Assembly (NCBI GenBank): GCA_965222535.1
Contig: OZ244957.1
Span: 992,001-1,056,000, forward strand
Direction of reading: 5' to 3'
Source of the DNA: G965222535 sp965222535
GTDB lineage: Bacteria; Pseudomonadota; Gammaproteobacteria; HK1
DNA length: 64,000 bases
The position numbers and the translations under genes were made by a program. Below the pieces are notes generated by a model, which was given only the letters and a program-made list of their open reading frames with translations, did no database searches and was not told where the DNA came from. Below are positions 52,266 through 61,049 of the stretch, piece by piece; position 1 is the stretch's first letter; each line of letters begins with the position of its first letter.

Positions 52266-54161
52266 ATGGCGAAGAAATCCAACCCTCGCGATCGTCACCA
52301 ACCGGCGCTGCGTGCGCCATCTTCAGCGCGATTGCCTGAAGCCCCATTTTACGCCATTTCGTGGAAGCTTGACGGAATCGGCTTGGCGTTGCTGTTCAGC
52401 ACGGCTCTTTGCTTATACTTGTTGTCAACGCCGCGGACGGTCATGTTCGAGGACGACGGTTTGTTTATCGCGGCGGCGGTGTTTGCTGGAGTTGGTCATC
52501 CTCCGGGCTACCCCTTGTTTGTCTCATTGGGTTGGCTGGCTTCGCACTTGCCGTTTGGCAGCATGGCGTTTCGCATCCATGCGCTAAGCGGACTGATGGG
52601 AGCACTGACGGTTACCGTTATCGCCTGGCTGGTGCTGCGGCGCAGCGGTAACCGCGCCGCAGCTTATCTTGCGGCGGCAGTGCTCGCGGTCTCCGATCAC
52701 TTTTGGTCGCAATCGATCATCGCGGATGTTTATACCACCAATACCGCGCTGCTGTTGCTCGCTTTGGTGACGGTACAGGAAGCGGTTACCCGATCCGATC
52801 GCCGCTATTGGCTGGCAACAGCCATCCTGTGCGGTCTTGGGATCGCCAATCACTGGCCGCTGTTTATTCTCAGCAGTCCAGCACTGTTGATCTGGGCGTT
52901 GGCGGCGCGCGCCGATTTTTGGCGTCGGGCGCTTTATCTGCTGGCGCTGGCGCTCGCCGTAGCAGCGTTGTTTTATGCTTGGATGGTATGGCGCTCGTAT
53001 CATTCAGTGGTAAATTTCAGCGGCGCGATTGAATCGTGGCAGCAGTTTGTCTCATTTGTGCGCCGCGACGCGTATACCCGCATCGATAACAGCGCGACCG
53101 CCGGCCTAATGGACAAGTTACTGTTTGTGCGCTATGCCGGCAGCCAACTGCTGCTTCAATTCGGCGTCTTAGGCGGGGTGTTGGCGTTGTTTGGGGTGGT
53201 GCAGGCGTACCAAAACGGCTGGCGGCTGTCGCTCGTTGCCCAAGCCGCCACTTTGCTGCAAAGCACGCTGGTGCTGATCGCGTTACTCGGATTTGATTAC
53301 GAATTTATCAAAATCGCCATCTTCCGCACCTATTTGCTGCCGGCGTATTGCATCGTTGCATTGTGGCTCGGGTATGGCATTGATGCACTGGGAAAAGCGG
53401 TCGCGGCGTGGCGCTGGGCGTCATCCTCGGCCTACCTCGGCTGCGCGCTATTGACGCTCGCATGGGGCGGCATCAATAGCCGCTTTAATTACCGCCCGCA
53501 CGATACGTTTGCCGCTGAGCAGGCGCAGGCGATGCTGGCACTGACAGAGCCTGATGCAATCCTCATCGCCAAAGGCGATCCTTATTTTTTCCCGTTACTG
53601 TACCTGTGTCTGGTCGCTGACCAGCGCCCCGATGTGCGGCTGTTGCACAGCGAGAATTACTTCCTGCGCGATCGCATCAGCAACAATTCACTGACGCCTG
53701 AGCAAAGGATCACTGCGTGGGTCGCGTTTCACCACCGCAACAAGCGTCCGACGTACTTCACCCCGTCGGTGCACAATATCCAAAGCGCCTATGTGCATTA
53801 TGGTTTTGTCAAAAAAATAAATAAGCAGGCGGACAACGCCACGGGCGTTATGATCAACCCCAGCGATAGCGCCAAGGCGTATTTTAAAAAACTCATCATG
53901 ATGCCTGAACCACACGGTTCTTGGGCATATATCCAGCGCAAACAGATGATGGATGGCTATGCCGAGTACCTAGCCTTGGTACAGCTTATCGACAACCCGT
54001 CGCTCAACGCATACGCCGCGGATGCCCTAGCATTGGCAGAGAATAACCCGTTGACGTTAAGATTGATGGCTCAGGCGCTGCGCGCTTATGGTGATGAACG
54101 CCATGTACCTGTCGCTGAGCGCTACCTCAATAAAGCCGTACAACTGGAAACAGCGCGGTAG
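52266..54161 (+). CDS. DUF2723 family polytopic membrane protein (glycosyltransferase-like)
   Basis: 631 residues. The N-terminal signature FEDDGLFIAAAVFAGVGHPP with GYPLFVSLGWLASHLPFGSMA is the hallmark of DUF2723 (TMEM260-like) proteins. An acidic DDG in the first loop and about ten hydrophobic segments to residue 400 resemble GT-C type glycosyltransferases such as protein O-mannosyltransferases. The C-terminal third (about 400-631) is soluble, helical and TPR-like near the end (ALAENNPLTLRLMAQALRAY). The activity in bacteria is not proven. A single gene; upstream is a composite repeat. Confidence 0.8.
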   Translation: MAKKSNPRDRHQPALRAPSSARLPEAPFYAISWKLDGIGLALLFSTALCLYLLSTPRTVMFEDDGLFIAAAVFAGVGHPPGYPLFVSLGWLASHLPFGSMAFRIHALSGLMGALTVTVIAWLVLRRSGNRAAAYLAAAVLAVSDHFWSQSIIADVYTTNTALLLLALVTVQEAVTRSDRRYWLATAILCGLGIANHWPLFILSSPALLIWALAARADFWRRALYLLALALAVAALFYAWMVWRSYHSVVNFSGAIESWQQFVSFVRRDAYTRIDNSATAGLMDKLLFVRYAGSQLLLQFGVLGGVLALFGVVQAYQNGWRLSLVAQAATLLQSTLVLIALLGFDYEFIKIAIFRTYLLPAYCIVALWLGYGIDALGKAVAAWRWASSSAYLGCALLTLAWGGINSRFNYRPHDTFAAEQAQAMLALTEPDAILIAKGDPYFFPLLYLCLVADQRPDVRLLHSENYFLRDRISNNSLTPEQRITAWVAFHHRNKRPTYFTPSVHNIQSAYVHYGFVKKINKQADNATGVMINPSDSAKAYFKKLIMMPEPHGSWAYIQRKQMMDGYAEYLALVQLIDNPSLNAYAADALALAENNPLTLRLMAQALRAYGDERHVPVAERYLNKAVQLETAR

Positions 54162-54211
54162 CTGGCGGCTATCTCTGCTTGGGCATGGCCTGCTGTCAAA
54201 CAGCACCTACA

Positions 54212-54370
54212 TTGGGGTACCTCGAAAAACTGCGCGAAACTAGCTATTCCGAGGTGCCCTGCTGGGCGTGTCTATTGAATAAATAGTTATAAATCAATAT
54301 CTTACGATACAGGTAAGCATATCCCATCCCCTCTCATCCCATTCAAGGTCGTTCGAGGTTCCCATTGGGT
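54212..54370 (+). repeat. interspersed repeat, hairpin plus core-A copy
   Basis: GGGTACCTCGAAAAACTGCG pairs imperfectly with GCTATTCCGAGGTGCCC, then GGGCGTGTCTATTGAATAA, TTATAAATCAATATCTTACG, ATACAGGTAAGCATATCCC, and the end AAGGTCGTTCGAGGTTCCCA. Same order as the copy at 416. It lies after the DUF2723 gene. 54371-54526 contains no recognised element. Confidence 0.83.
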
Positions 54371-54526
54371 TGCGTGTAGCGGTTCAGTTGGATGGTGGTA
54401 TAGACCTAAGGTGATACCCTTTGCTGATAGAAGAAGGGAAATCCAGCCCTGCAAGGAGTGCCCTATGAACCTATTACTGCATAAAAACACCAGAACCACC
54501 CCAACGACAACCAGATACCTCCCGCC

Positions 54527-56173
54527 ATGAACCACTACGACACCGCTGCGCTACGCCCCTGCGCGGCGAATTATGCGCCTTTGACGCCACTCGTGTTTCT
54601 TGAGCGTGCGGCGTCAGTGTATCCCGAACAGTTGGCGTTGATTGATGGCACCCGGCGTTACACCTGGGGGCAGCTTTATGCGCGCTGTTGCCGTTTGGCC
54701 TCGGCGCTGCACCAACACGGCATTGGCAACAGCGCTACAGTTTCCATCATAGCACCGAATACGCATGCGATTTATGAGGCAAGTTTTGGTGTTGCGATGG
54801 CCGGAGCAGTGCTGAACCCCATCAACATTCGCCTGGATGCCAAAACCATTGCGTTTATTTTAGAGCACAGCGAAGCCAAAGTGGTGTTGCTTGACCTTGC
54901 GCTCGCGGGTGTCGTTGGCGAAGCGCTGGCAACGCTGAAATCGAGACCGTATGTGATCACCATCAGCACCGCGGGAGAGGGGGGCGATCCGCCAACTGCG
55001 CCGAGTGCCGAACACCTTGGTGATATCGCATACGAAGATTTCTTATGCCGTGGTGATGCGGGGTTTGAGTGGCAGCGAGTGGATGACGAATGGCGCGCTA
55101 TCTCGCTTAACTATACATCCGGCACGACCGGCAACCCCAAAGGGGTGATCTATCACCATCGCGGCGCTTATCTGAACGCTATCGGCAACATTCTGGCGTG
55201 GAATTTACCGCATCACCCGACCTACCTGTGGACGCTGCCGATGTTTCACTGCAACGGCTGGTGCTTCCCGTGGACGCTGGCGGCTATCGCGGGCACCAGC
55301 GTGTGTTTGCCTAAAGTCAGCAGCGAGACGCTTGCACAAGCGCTCAAAGATCATCGCATCACCCATTTTTGCGGGGCACCGATCGTGTTGCAGATGGCGT
55401 TGCAAGCCACCCGCGGCAAGCCTCTGTCGCAACGCGTGGCGGTGATGACGGCGGCGGCACCGCCGCCAACCGCAGTGCTGGAAGCGATGGCGGCGGCCGG
55501 GTTTGATGTCACCCATGTGTATGGGCTCACTGAAACCTATGGCCCGGCAACCCTGTGCGCTTGGAAACCGCAGTGGAACGCATTGCCAATCGATCAGCAG
55601 GCGGCATACAAAGCGCGCCAAGGCGTGCGCTATCATGTGCTGGATGGGCTTGAGGTGATGCACCCTGAAACGATGCTGCCGGTGGCGCGCGATGGCAAAA
55701 CCTTGGGTGAGGTCATGCTGCGCGGCAATATCGTGATGAAGGGCTACCTGAAGAACCCTGACGCCACTGCTGAAGCGTTCCGTGATGGCTGGTTCCATTC
55801 GGGGGATGTGGCGGTGATGCACCCCGACGGTTACTTACAGATCAAAGACCGTTCCAAGGATATCATCATCTCCGGCGGTGAAAATATATCCTCGATCGAG
55901 ATTGAGGATGTGCTGCATCACCACCCCGCCGTTCTCGATGCGGCGGTGGTTGCCCATGCGGATGATTATTGGGGTGAGACGCCGTATGCGTTCATTGACC
56001 TGAAATCCACCGCAGTCGCTATCAGTGCACAGGAACTCAGCGATTTTTGCCGCCAACACCTCGCCTCATACAAGATTCCCCGACGCTTCATCTTCGGTGC
56101 CTTACCCAAGACTTCGACCGGCAAGATCCAAAAATTCGTGCTGCGTGAGAGGGCGCAAAAGGATGCCGACTGA
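54527..56173 (+). CDS. AMP-dependent acyl-CoA ligase
   Basis: 548 residues of the ANL superfamily. P-loop-like A3 motif YTSGTTGNPKG, A5 YGLTETYGP, A8 HSGDVAVMHPDGYLQIKDRSKD, and A10 PKTSTGKIQKF with the catalytic lysine. LPMFHCNGWCFPW is the motif of medium/short-chain and methylmercaptopropionate-type ligases (DmdB/AlkK group). It activates a carboxylic acid to its CoA thioester through an acyl-adenylate. The acyl-CoA dehydrogenase at 43.6 kb resembles the partner enzyme of such ligases but is not linked. The exact acid is unknown. Confidence 0.88.
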   Translation: MNHYDTAALRPCAANYAPLTPLVFLERAASVYPEQLALIDGTRRYTWGQLYARCCRLASALHQHGIGNSATVSIIAPNTHAIYEASFGVAMAGAVLNPINIRLDAKTIAFILEHSEAKVVLLDLALAGVVGEALATLKSRPYVITISTAGEGGDPPTAPSAEHLGDIAYEDFLCRGDAGFEWQRVDDEWRAISLNYTSGTTGNPKGVIYHHRGAYLNAIGNILAWNLPHHPTYLWTLPMFHCNGWCFPWTLAAIAGTSVCLPKVSSETLAQALKDHRITHFCGAPIVLQMALQATRGKPLSQRVAVMTAAAPPPTAVLEAMAAAGFDVTHVYGLTETYGPATLCAWKPQWNALPIDQQAAYKARQGVRYHVLDGLEVMHPETMLPVARDGKTLGEVMLRGNIVMKGYLKNPDATAEAFRDGWFHSGDVAVMHPDGYLQIKDRSKDIIISGGENISSIEIEDVLHHHPAVLDAAVVAHADDYWGETPYAFIDLKSTAVAISAQELSDFCRQHLASYKIPRRFIFGALPKTSTGKIQKFVLRERAQKDAD

Positions 56174-56211
56174 GGCGCGCCGCAGCGTCATCGTAAATGG
56201 CTGGTATTAAC

Positions 56212-56326
56212 CGGGCATCTCGAGAAAATTCAACCGGCTGAGGGTTTGAGGGAAGCGAGCGCGCACCTATAGCGTAAGCCCATAATTGATAACCCTTCCC
56301 CCAATAAGCAAGTCCCGTTGGGCAAC
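56212..56326 (-). repeat. interspersed repeat, degenerate core-A copy
   Basis: GGCATCTCGAGAAAATTCAA, CCGGCTGAGGGTTTGAGGGA, CACCTATAGCGTAAGCCCAT, AATTGATAACCCTTCCCCCA, ATAAGCAAGTCCCGTTGGGC. More diverged than most copies, with GCGCGC added before the core. It lies between the converging ligase and phosphatase genes. Confidence 0.78.
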
Positions 56327-56449
56327 CAACACCGCTACCCTAGCAAAGCGGTGGCTGAATAAGGGCGGCGACCCAGCATGAGGGGGCCGTGGAAGGGGTT
56401 TAGATCGACGCGGCTGAGGCGTCTCATCCGTTGCGTGCGTGGGCGATGT

Positions 56450-56911
56450 TCATGTGCGCCGTTGCAGCAGCTCGCGCTCTAGCAGTTTGGTGCAGCCCGC
56501 CTCAATCGTATCCAATGCCGCTTCAAAGCCGTCCGCCGCGCCGAAATACGGATCGGCGACCTCGTCAACCGGCGCTCTAGGGTAGTCCATCAACAGCTTG
56601 ATCTGCGCTGTTGCGCCCTTCGGGCAATGCTTTTGCAGCCATTGCAGATTGGCACGATCCATCGCCAAGATCAGATCGAAATCGGAAAAATCCGCAGGCT
56701 GGATCAGCCGCGCCCGCTGGCGCTCTAGGTTGTACCCACGCGCTGCGGTACAGGCACGGGCACGCGCATCCGGCGGATCACCCAAGTGGTAGTCGCCACA
56801 GCCAGCGGAATCGACGGTCACCGCCGAATTCGAGCCTAGCATCGACTCAAGCACCGCCTGCGCCATCGGCGAGCGACAGATATTGCCAAGACAAACCATC
56901 AAGACTTTCAT
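56450..56911 (-). CDS. low-molecular-weight protein-tyrosine phosphatase
   Basis: 153 residues from the ATG at 56911 (MKVLMVCLGNICRSPMAQ). The C(X)5R signature VCLGNICRS is at the N-terminus and the general-acid aspartate is in VADPYFGAADGF. It dephosphorylates phosphotyrosine or low-molecular-weight phosphate esters. In this class partners are often tyrosine kinases of capsule export, but none is in the window. An upstream in-frame ATG at 56926 (METKKMKV) is possible. The open frame extends much further upstream but has no family similarity there. 56912-57638 contains no gene that I can recognise; one short open frame (57261-57369) is unsupported. Confidence 0.9.
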   Translation of the reverse strand: MKVLMVCLGNICRSPMAQAVLESMLGSNSAVTVDSAGCGDYHLGDPPDARARACTAARGYNLERQRARLIQPADFSDFDLILAMDRANLQWLQKHCPKGATAQIKLLMDYPRAPVDEVADPYFGAADGFEAALDTIEAGCTKLLERELLQRRT

Positions 56912-57638
56912 TTTCTTTGTTTCCATCAAAGCACCCATCGCTGCATCCGACAGGATCCTTCCAAAACCAGAAGCCTTCGCGGCCAGCACTCCAGATAAAT
57001 CAGGCGCGGCATGAAATTGAAAAGCTGTAAATTGAAAAGCTGTTCCCGAAAATGACTCGCTCTGAAGACCCCGTATCAGGCTTTTTCGGGCAACCATCCC
57101 GTTATCGTGCAGACGACTTGAATCTAGGTTGCTCGGAATCTTTTCCTTATTAATAAGGATGGTTTCGCAATACGTCATCCATGGCTATCTTGGTGTTCCA
57201 GTACGGAAATAATATCCATGAATACCAATACTTTACGAATTCATCAGGGGCACTAATAATGGCCAAAGCAGGATCAATCGGACATTTTCGTGCGCTCATT
57301 AATAAGGCGTTGGGAGCCAAACACTATGTTCATCTGGAACGCGCTTCTAGTTCCCTTTTGCTGCAATAACGGGTGTTGGGGAACTTCAGTATTGCACGCG
57401 TTATGTGCCCGTTTACAGATACCCTCTATCTAGGGCAAGAGAGGTACTGAATCCGCTTGCCCCAGAGTCGGACAACAATCAACTATCGACCCCACCCGCC
57501 ACATTATCGCCAAGTAGTGCCAACGTCAACACGCAGCCTTGTGCCGTGGTTCGCCAATTTTTTGCACCGGTGAAGGTGCGTTCTGCGCCACTGCGGCATC
57601 GTTTCGATAGGGGGGAGTGTGCTCCCCCAACCCCCAAA

Positions 57639-58454
57639 TCAGTAAAACGCAACGTTCTCGATCAGGTTAATTTCCGGTTCGCTTAGCGCGATTGAAGCGC
57701 TGGCCAAATCGCTGCGCATGTGCTCATCGTTTGAGGTTCCTGTCAGCGGCAACATGCCGACTTGGCGAGCAAAAGCAAACACCAATTGTGGCAGGGTACA
57801 GGATTTTTGTTCGCACAGCGCCTCGATGCGTGGGCTGCTCAGTTGGCGGCTGTTGGCTGTTAGCAGCGAAAACCCTTGATATTGGATGCCGTTTTGCTGA
57901 CAGAAATCGCGGATATGGCGATCCCATGTGCGTGCGGCGAAACAACGGTTTTGCACATACAGCGGCTTGACCTTCGCCTTCTCGCACAGCAACTGCAGTT
58001 GTTCTAGGCCAAAGTTTGACACACCCAGCGCACGCGCAGCTTTTGCCTGATAGATGCTTTCCATGCTCTCCCAGGCTTCCCAATCTTCAGCGCAAAGTCC
58101 CGCTCCCAGCATCGGACCGTGAAGCAAAAGAGAATCCACGTAGTCACTCTTGAGATGAACCAAAGAGCTTTGCAATGAAGCGCGCACCTGCTCAGCAATC
58201 GGAGAATCGGGGTCATACGGGGTGCGATGGTCCTGCCCCCGCACAAAGGTGAACTTGGTCTGGATAAACAGCTCCTCACGCGGGACCGCATGGGCTTGCG
58301 TCCATTCTTGGAGCGCTTCGCCAACCATTGCCTCATGGTAATGCCTACGCTGGTTAGCCGTATCAATCGCCCTGAACCCAGCGTCCAGTGCCAATACGGT
58401 CAGTGCCTTAGTGCGCTCCTCTTTCCACGCAGTACCGTAAATGAAATCAAACAC
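57639..58454 (-). CDS. aldo/keto reductase
   Basis: 271 residues. The AKR barrel has GTAWKEERT at the N-terminus, GFRAIDTANQ with the catalytic Asp, RRHYHEAMVGEAL with the Tyr, FIQTKFTF with the Lys, and SLLLHGP with the His, completing the D-Y-K-H tetrad. LGVSNFGLEQL and VGMLPLTGTSNDEHM bind NADP. It reduces carbonyls with NAD(P)H; the substrate is unknown. Start GTG at 58454 with AAGGAGA nine bases upstream. Confidence 0.9.
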   Translation of the reverse strand: MFDFIYGTAWKEERTKALTVLALDAGFRAIDTANQRRHYHEAMVGEALQEWTQAHAVPREELFIQTKFTFVRGQDHRTPYDPDSPIAEQVRASLQSSLVHLKSDYVDSLLLHGPMLGAGLCAEDWEAWESMESIYQAKAARALGVSNFGLEQLQLLCEKAKVKPLYVQNRCFAARTWDRHIRDFCQQNGIQYQGFSLLTANSRQLSSPRIEALCEQKSCTLPQLVFAFARQVGMLPLTGTSNDEHMRSDLASASIALSEPEINLIENVAFY

Positions 58455-58577
58455 ATCTTATCTCCTTTTGGATGGTTGGCAGCAACCGCATAACGGTCGC
58501 CATTGGCGCTCAGTTATTGTTGCCCGTTGAGGTGTTAGCGGAGGGAGGCGACAATCACCAGCGCCCACTGGCAACGA

Positions 58578-58885
58578 GACTTGTCTATTGGGGGAAGGGT
58601 TATATACTCATGTTACTTGAAGATACAGGAAGGGGCTATTCTTATTATGTTCTCGTTCCCAAGCTGTGAACACGGCATTCCCAGAGCACCAAACGCAGCC
58701 GCGACTTATAGGGTGCACAAAACCTCCCCTCCGGCGTTTCGGTTCTTTCCCTAAGAGAGGGGCGGCCTAGGCAAAGCATGGGAGCGAGAGCAATCAAACA
58801 CCTTGAAGAATTACAATTATTTATCAACGGCTTACGTTACAGGTGAGCGCCCCCCAGCGCATTCAAGGTTTTTCGCGGCTGCCGA
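58578..58885 (+). repeat. composite interspersed repeat (core A arm, module B, module C, core A end)
   Basis: ACTTGTCTATTGGGGGAAGG and TTATATACTCATGTTACTTG, AAGATACAGGAAGGGGC (module B start), TGTTCTCGTTCCCAAGC, then on the minus strand module C (ATAATTCTTCAAGGTGTTTG), and TTATCAACGGCTTACGTTAC, AGGTGAGCG, AAGGTTTTTCGCGGCTGCC. It looks like a core-A element into which modules B and C are inserted, since the two halves of core A are split by about 190 bases. It lies between the divergent AKR gene and cysG. Confidence 0.78.
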
Positions 58886-58928
58886 AGCTAAGCTTTAACC
58901 TGGGGTGCCCCCAAAGGTTCTAAGTGCT

Positions 58929-60338
58929 ATGGAACAGTTACCGATCTTCATCAACATCAAAGGACAACGTTGTTTAGTGGTCGGTGCCGGTCAAGTGGGC
59001 CTTAGTAAAGCGCTGACACTGGCAAAAGCCGGCGCGGTGGTCGATCTGGTCGCTCCACGGATAGCGCTGGGGGGCTTGGATGAGATCGCCGAGTACCCCA
59101 ACATCCGTTTCCACCAACAGCGGCTCGCTGACCACCATCTTGAGGGTAGCAGCGCGACTCTGGTGATCGCCGCCACCGCTAACGCGGCGCTCAATCGTGA
59201 TATTGTCAGCCGCGCCAAGCAGCATCGGGCGCTGGCCAATGCGGTTGATGATCGGGAGTGTAGCGACTTCATCATGCCGGCGATCATCGATCGGTCGCCG
59301 GTGATCATTGCGGTATCAACCGGCGGCGCATCACCGCTGCTGGCGCGCTTCATGCGCTCCCGCTTGGAAACCTGGATCCCCCACAATTTCGGGCGGCTGG
59401 CAACCATCGCCGGCGAGTTTCGCGACGCGGTAAAAGCACGTTTCGCGACATTACGCGAGAGACGCGCTTTCTGGCAGGCGATATTTACTGGCGCGGTGGC
59501 CGAAATGCTGTTTGCCGGGCGTGAGCAAGATGCGCGCCAGCGTATTGCCGAAGCGTTGGATAAGGGCACGCAAAGTGCAAGCGGCGAAGTGTATCTGGTG
59601 GGTGCCGGACCAGGCGATCCGGATCTGATTACGTTTCGCGCGATGCGCCTGATGCAGCAGGCCGACGTCGTCATATATGATCGTCTGGTATCGCCGATGG
59701 TGCTTGATTTGGTGCGCCGCGATGCGCAGCGTATCTATGTCGGCAAGCGGCGGGCGACGCATACGTTGCAGCAGACCAACATCAACGTCCTGCTGGTGCA
59801 GCTTGCCCGTGAAGGCAAGCGAGTATTGCGGCTGAAGGGCGGCGATCCGTTCATTTTCGGGCGCGGCGGGGAGGAGATCCAAACGCTGGCGAAAGAGCAG
59901 ATCCCGTTCCAAGTGGTGCCCGGTATTACCGCGGCCTGTGGTTGCGCCGCCTATGCCGGGATTCCGCTGACGCACCGCGACCATGCCCACGCCTGCGTGT
60001 TTGTCGCCGGTAATATGAAAGAGGGATACGCTGATCTGAACTTCGCTCAACTGGCCCTGCCATACCAGACTGTAGTGCTGTATATGAGCCTAGCGACGCT
60101 GCCTGCTATTTGCCGCGAACTGATCGCCCACGGCATGGCGGCGGATATGCCGGCGGCTCTGATCGAGCACGGTACGACCGCTCAGCAAAAGGTGCTGAGC
60201 GCAACGGTTGCAACGTTGAGCGCCGCGCTGGAGCAACACCAACCGCAATCACCGGTGCTGGTGATCATTGGTACGGTGGTCACCCTGCGCGAGGAACTGC
60301 GCTGGTTTGAATCAACAGAGAGCCACGAAAAAACCTGA
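58929..60338 (+). CDS. cysG: siroheme synthase CysG (trifunctional)
   Basis: 469 residues from the ATG at 58929 (MEQLPIFINIKGQRCLVVGA). The N-terminal dehydrogenase/ferrochelatase half has VGAGQVGLSKALTLAKAGA (NAD site), the dimerisation region follows (about 115-215), and the C-terminal uroporphyrinogen-III methyltransferase has GEVYLVGAGPGDPDLITFRA, RLKGGDPFIFGRGGEE and VVPGITAACGCAAYAGIPLTHRD. It converts uroporphyrinogen III to siroheme for sulfite and nitrite reductases. The last codons (ESHEKT, then stop) lie in a repeat end, so the C-terminus has been supplied by the repeat. Confidence 0.96.
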   Translation: MEQLPIFINIKGQRCLVVGAGQVGLSKALTLAKAGAVVDLVAPRIALGGLDEIAEYPNIRFHQQRLADHHLEGSSATLVIAATANAALNRDIVSRAKQHRALANAVDDRECSDFIMPAIIDRSPVIIAVSTGGASPLLARFMRSRLETWIPHNFGRLATIAGEFRDAVKARFATLRERRAFWQAIFTGAVAEMLFAGREQDARQRIAEALDKGTQSASGEVYLVGAGPGDPDLITFRAMRLMQQADVVIYDRLVSPMVLDLVRRDAQRIYVGKRRATHTLQQTNINVLLVQLAREGKRVLRLKGGDPFIFGRGGEEIQTLAKEQIPFQVVPGITAACGCAAYAGIPLTHRDHAHACVFVAGNMKEGYADLNFAQLALPYQTVVLYMSLATLPAICRELIAHGMAADMPAALIEHGTTAQQKVLSATVATLSAALEQHQPQSPVLVIIGTVVTLREELRWFESTESHEKT

Positions 60339-60375
60339 AATGGGAGGGGCGAAAGGGTTGCTATGACCAATTTTG
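60322..60375 (-). repeat. interspersed repeat fragment overlapping the cysG stop
   Basis: AGCCACGAAAAAACCTGAAA and TGGGAGGGGCGAAAGGGTTG correspond to the GCACCTCGAAAAACC end and purine arm of the family; no core or opposite end follows. It supplies the last four codons and stop of cysG. Confidence 0.65.
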
Positions 60376-60548
60376 CAAGCTCCCCCAACAACTGAAATAC
60401 GTTGAGCGTGCTGGTCAGCCTAATGGCGGTTGCGCTTCAGCGGTTTTTTGGGGGGGGAAAGTGTAACCGCACAGAGCCAAACAGCGCACCGCTTGACTGA
60501 GGGGGCGATGGCCTGCGCTGCTTCAGTTATCGCCAAGCGACCAAGCGG

Positions 60549-61049
60549 TCAGAGCAGCGTGGCTTCTTCTGCAACCCAGCGGCGGGCCGCGTCAGCATCG
60601 CTGCGCTTGCATTGCACCCAGCGTTCAGTGCTGGCGGTGTGTTCTTTTTTCCAGAACGGGGCGCTGGTTTTCAGGTAGTCGATGATGAACTCGCATGCAG
60701 CGAAGGCGGCTTTGCGGTGGGAGCAACTGACCACCACCAACACGATAGCATCGCCTGGATACAACGTACCGCTGCGATGCACAACCCGCGCCTCGGTGAG
60801 GTTCCAGCGTTCACTGGCTTGGTCGATGATGCTGTTGATAGCGCGTTCCGTCATTCCGGGATAGTGCTCAATAGTCATTGCCGTGATGGCATCCCTTTCA
60901 CCCGCATTTTTATCGCGCACTTTCCCACTGAAGCTGACGATCGCGCCCGTCCCGTGGTCGCAACCGATGGCGACCATGCTGCGCGCAACATCCAGCGGCG
61001 ATGACAGGATCTGCACGCGATCGAGGGTTGATGGGCGGCGTGTGCTCAT
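60549..61049 (-). CDS. moaE: molybdopterin synthase catalytic subunit
   Basis: 166 residues. MoaE features: GAIVSFSGKVRDKN, MTIEHYPGMTERAI, VHRSGTLYPGDAIVLVVVSCSHRKAAFAACEFIIDYLKTSAPFWKKE with the active-site lysines. It moves sulfur onto precursor Z with MoaD, whose gene is not in the window. The start overlaps the moeA stop by four bases (ATGA), so translation is coupled. The C-terminus is about 15 residues longer than in E. coli. Confidence 0.94.
   Translation of the reverse strand: MSTRRPSTLDRVQILSSPLDVARSMVAIGCDHGTGAIVSFSGKVRDKNAGERDAITAMTIEHYPGMTERAINSIIDQASERWNLTEARVVHRSGTLYPGDAIVLVVVSCSHRKAAFAACEFIIDYLKTSAPFWKKEHTASTERWVQCKRSDADAARRWVAEEATLL

Noticed and set aside
57181..57369. Small open frame with MAKAGSIGHFRALINKALGA
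   Set aside because: No recognised family, no strong ribosome-binding site, and it sits in a gap with no operon context; not supported as a gene.
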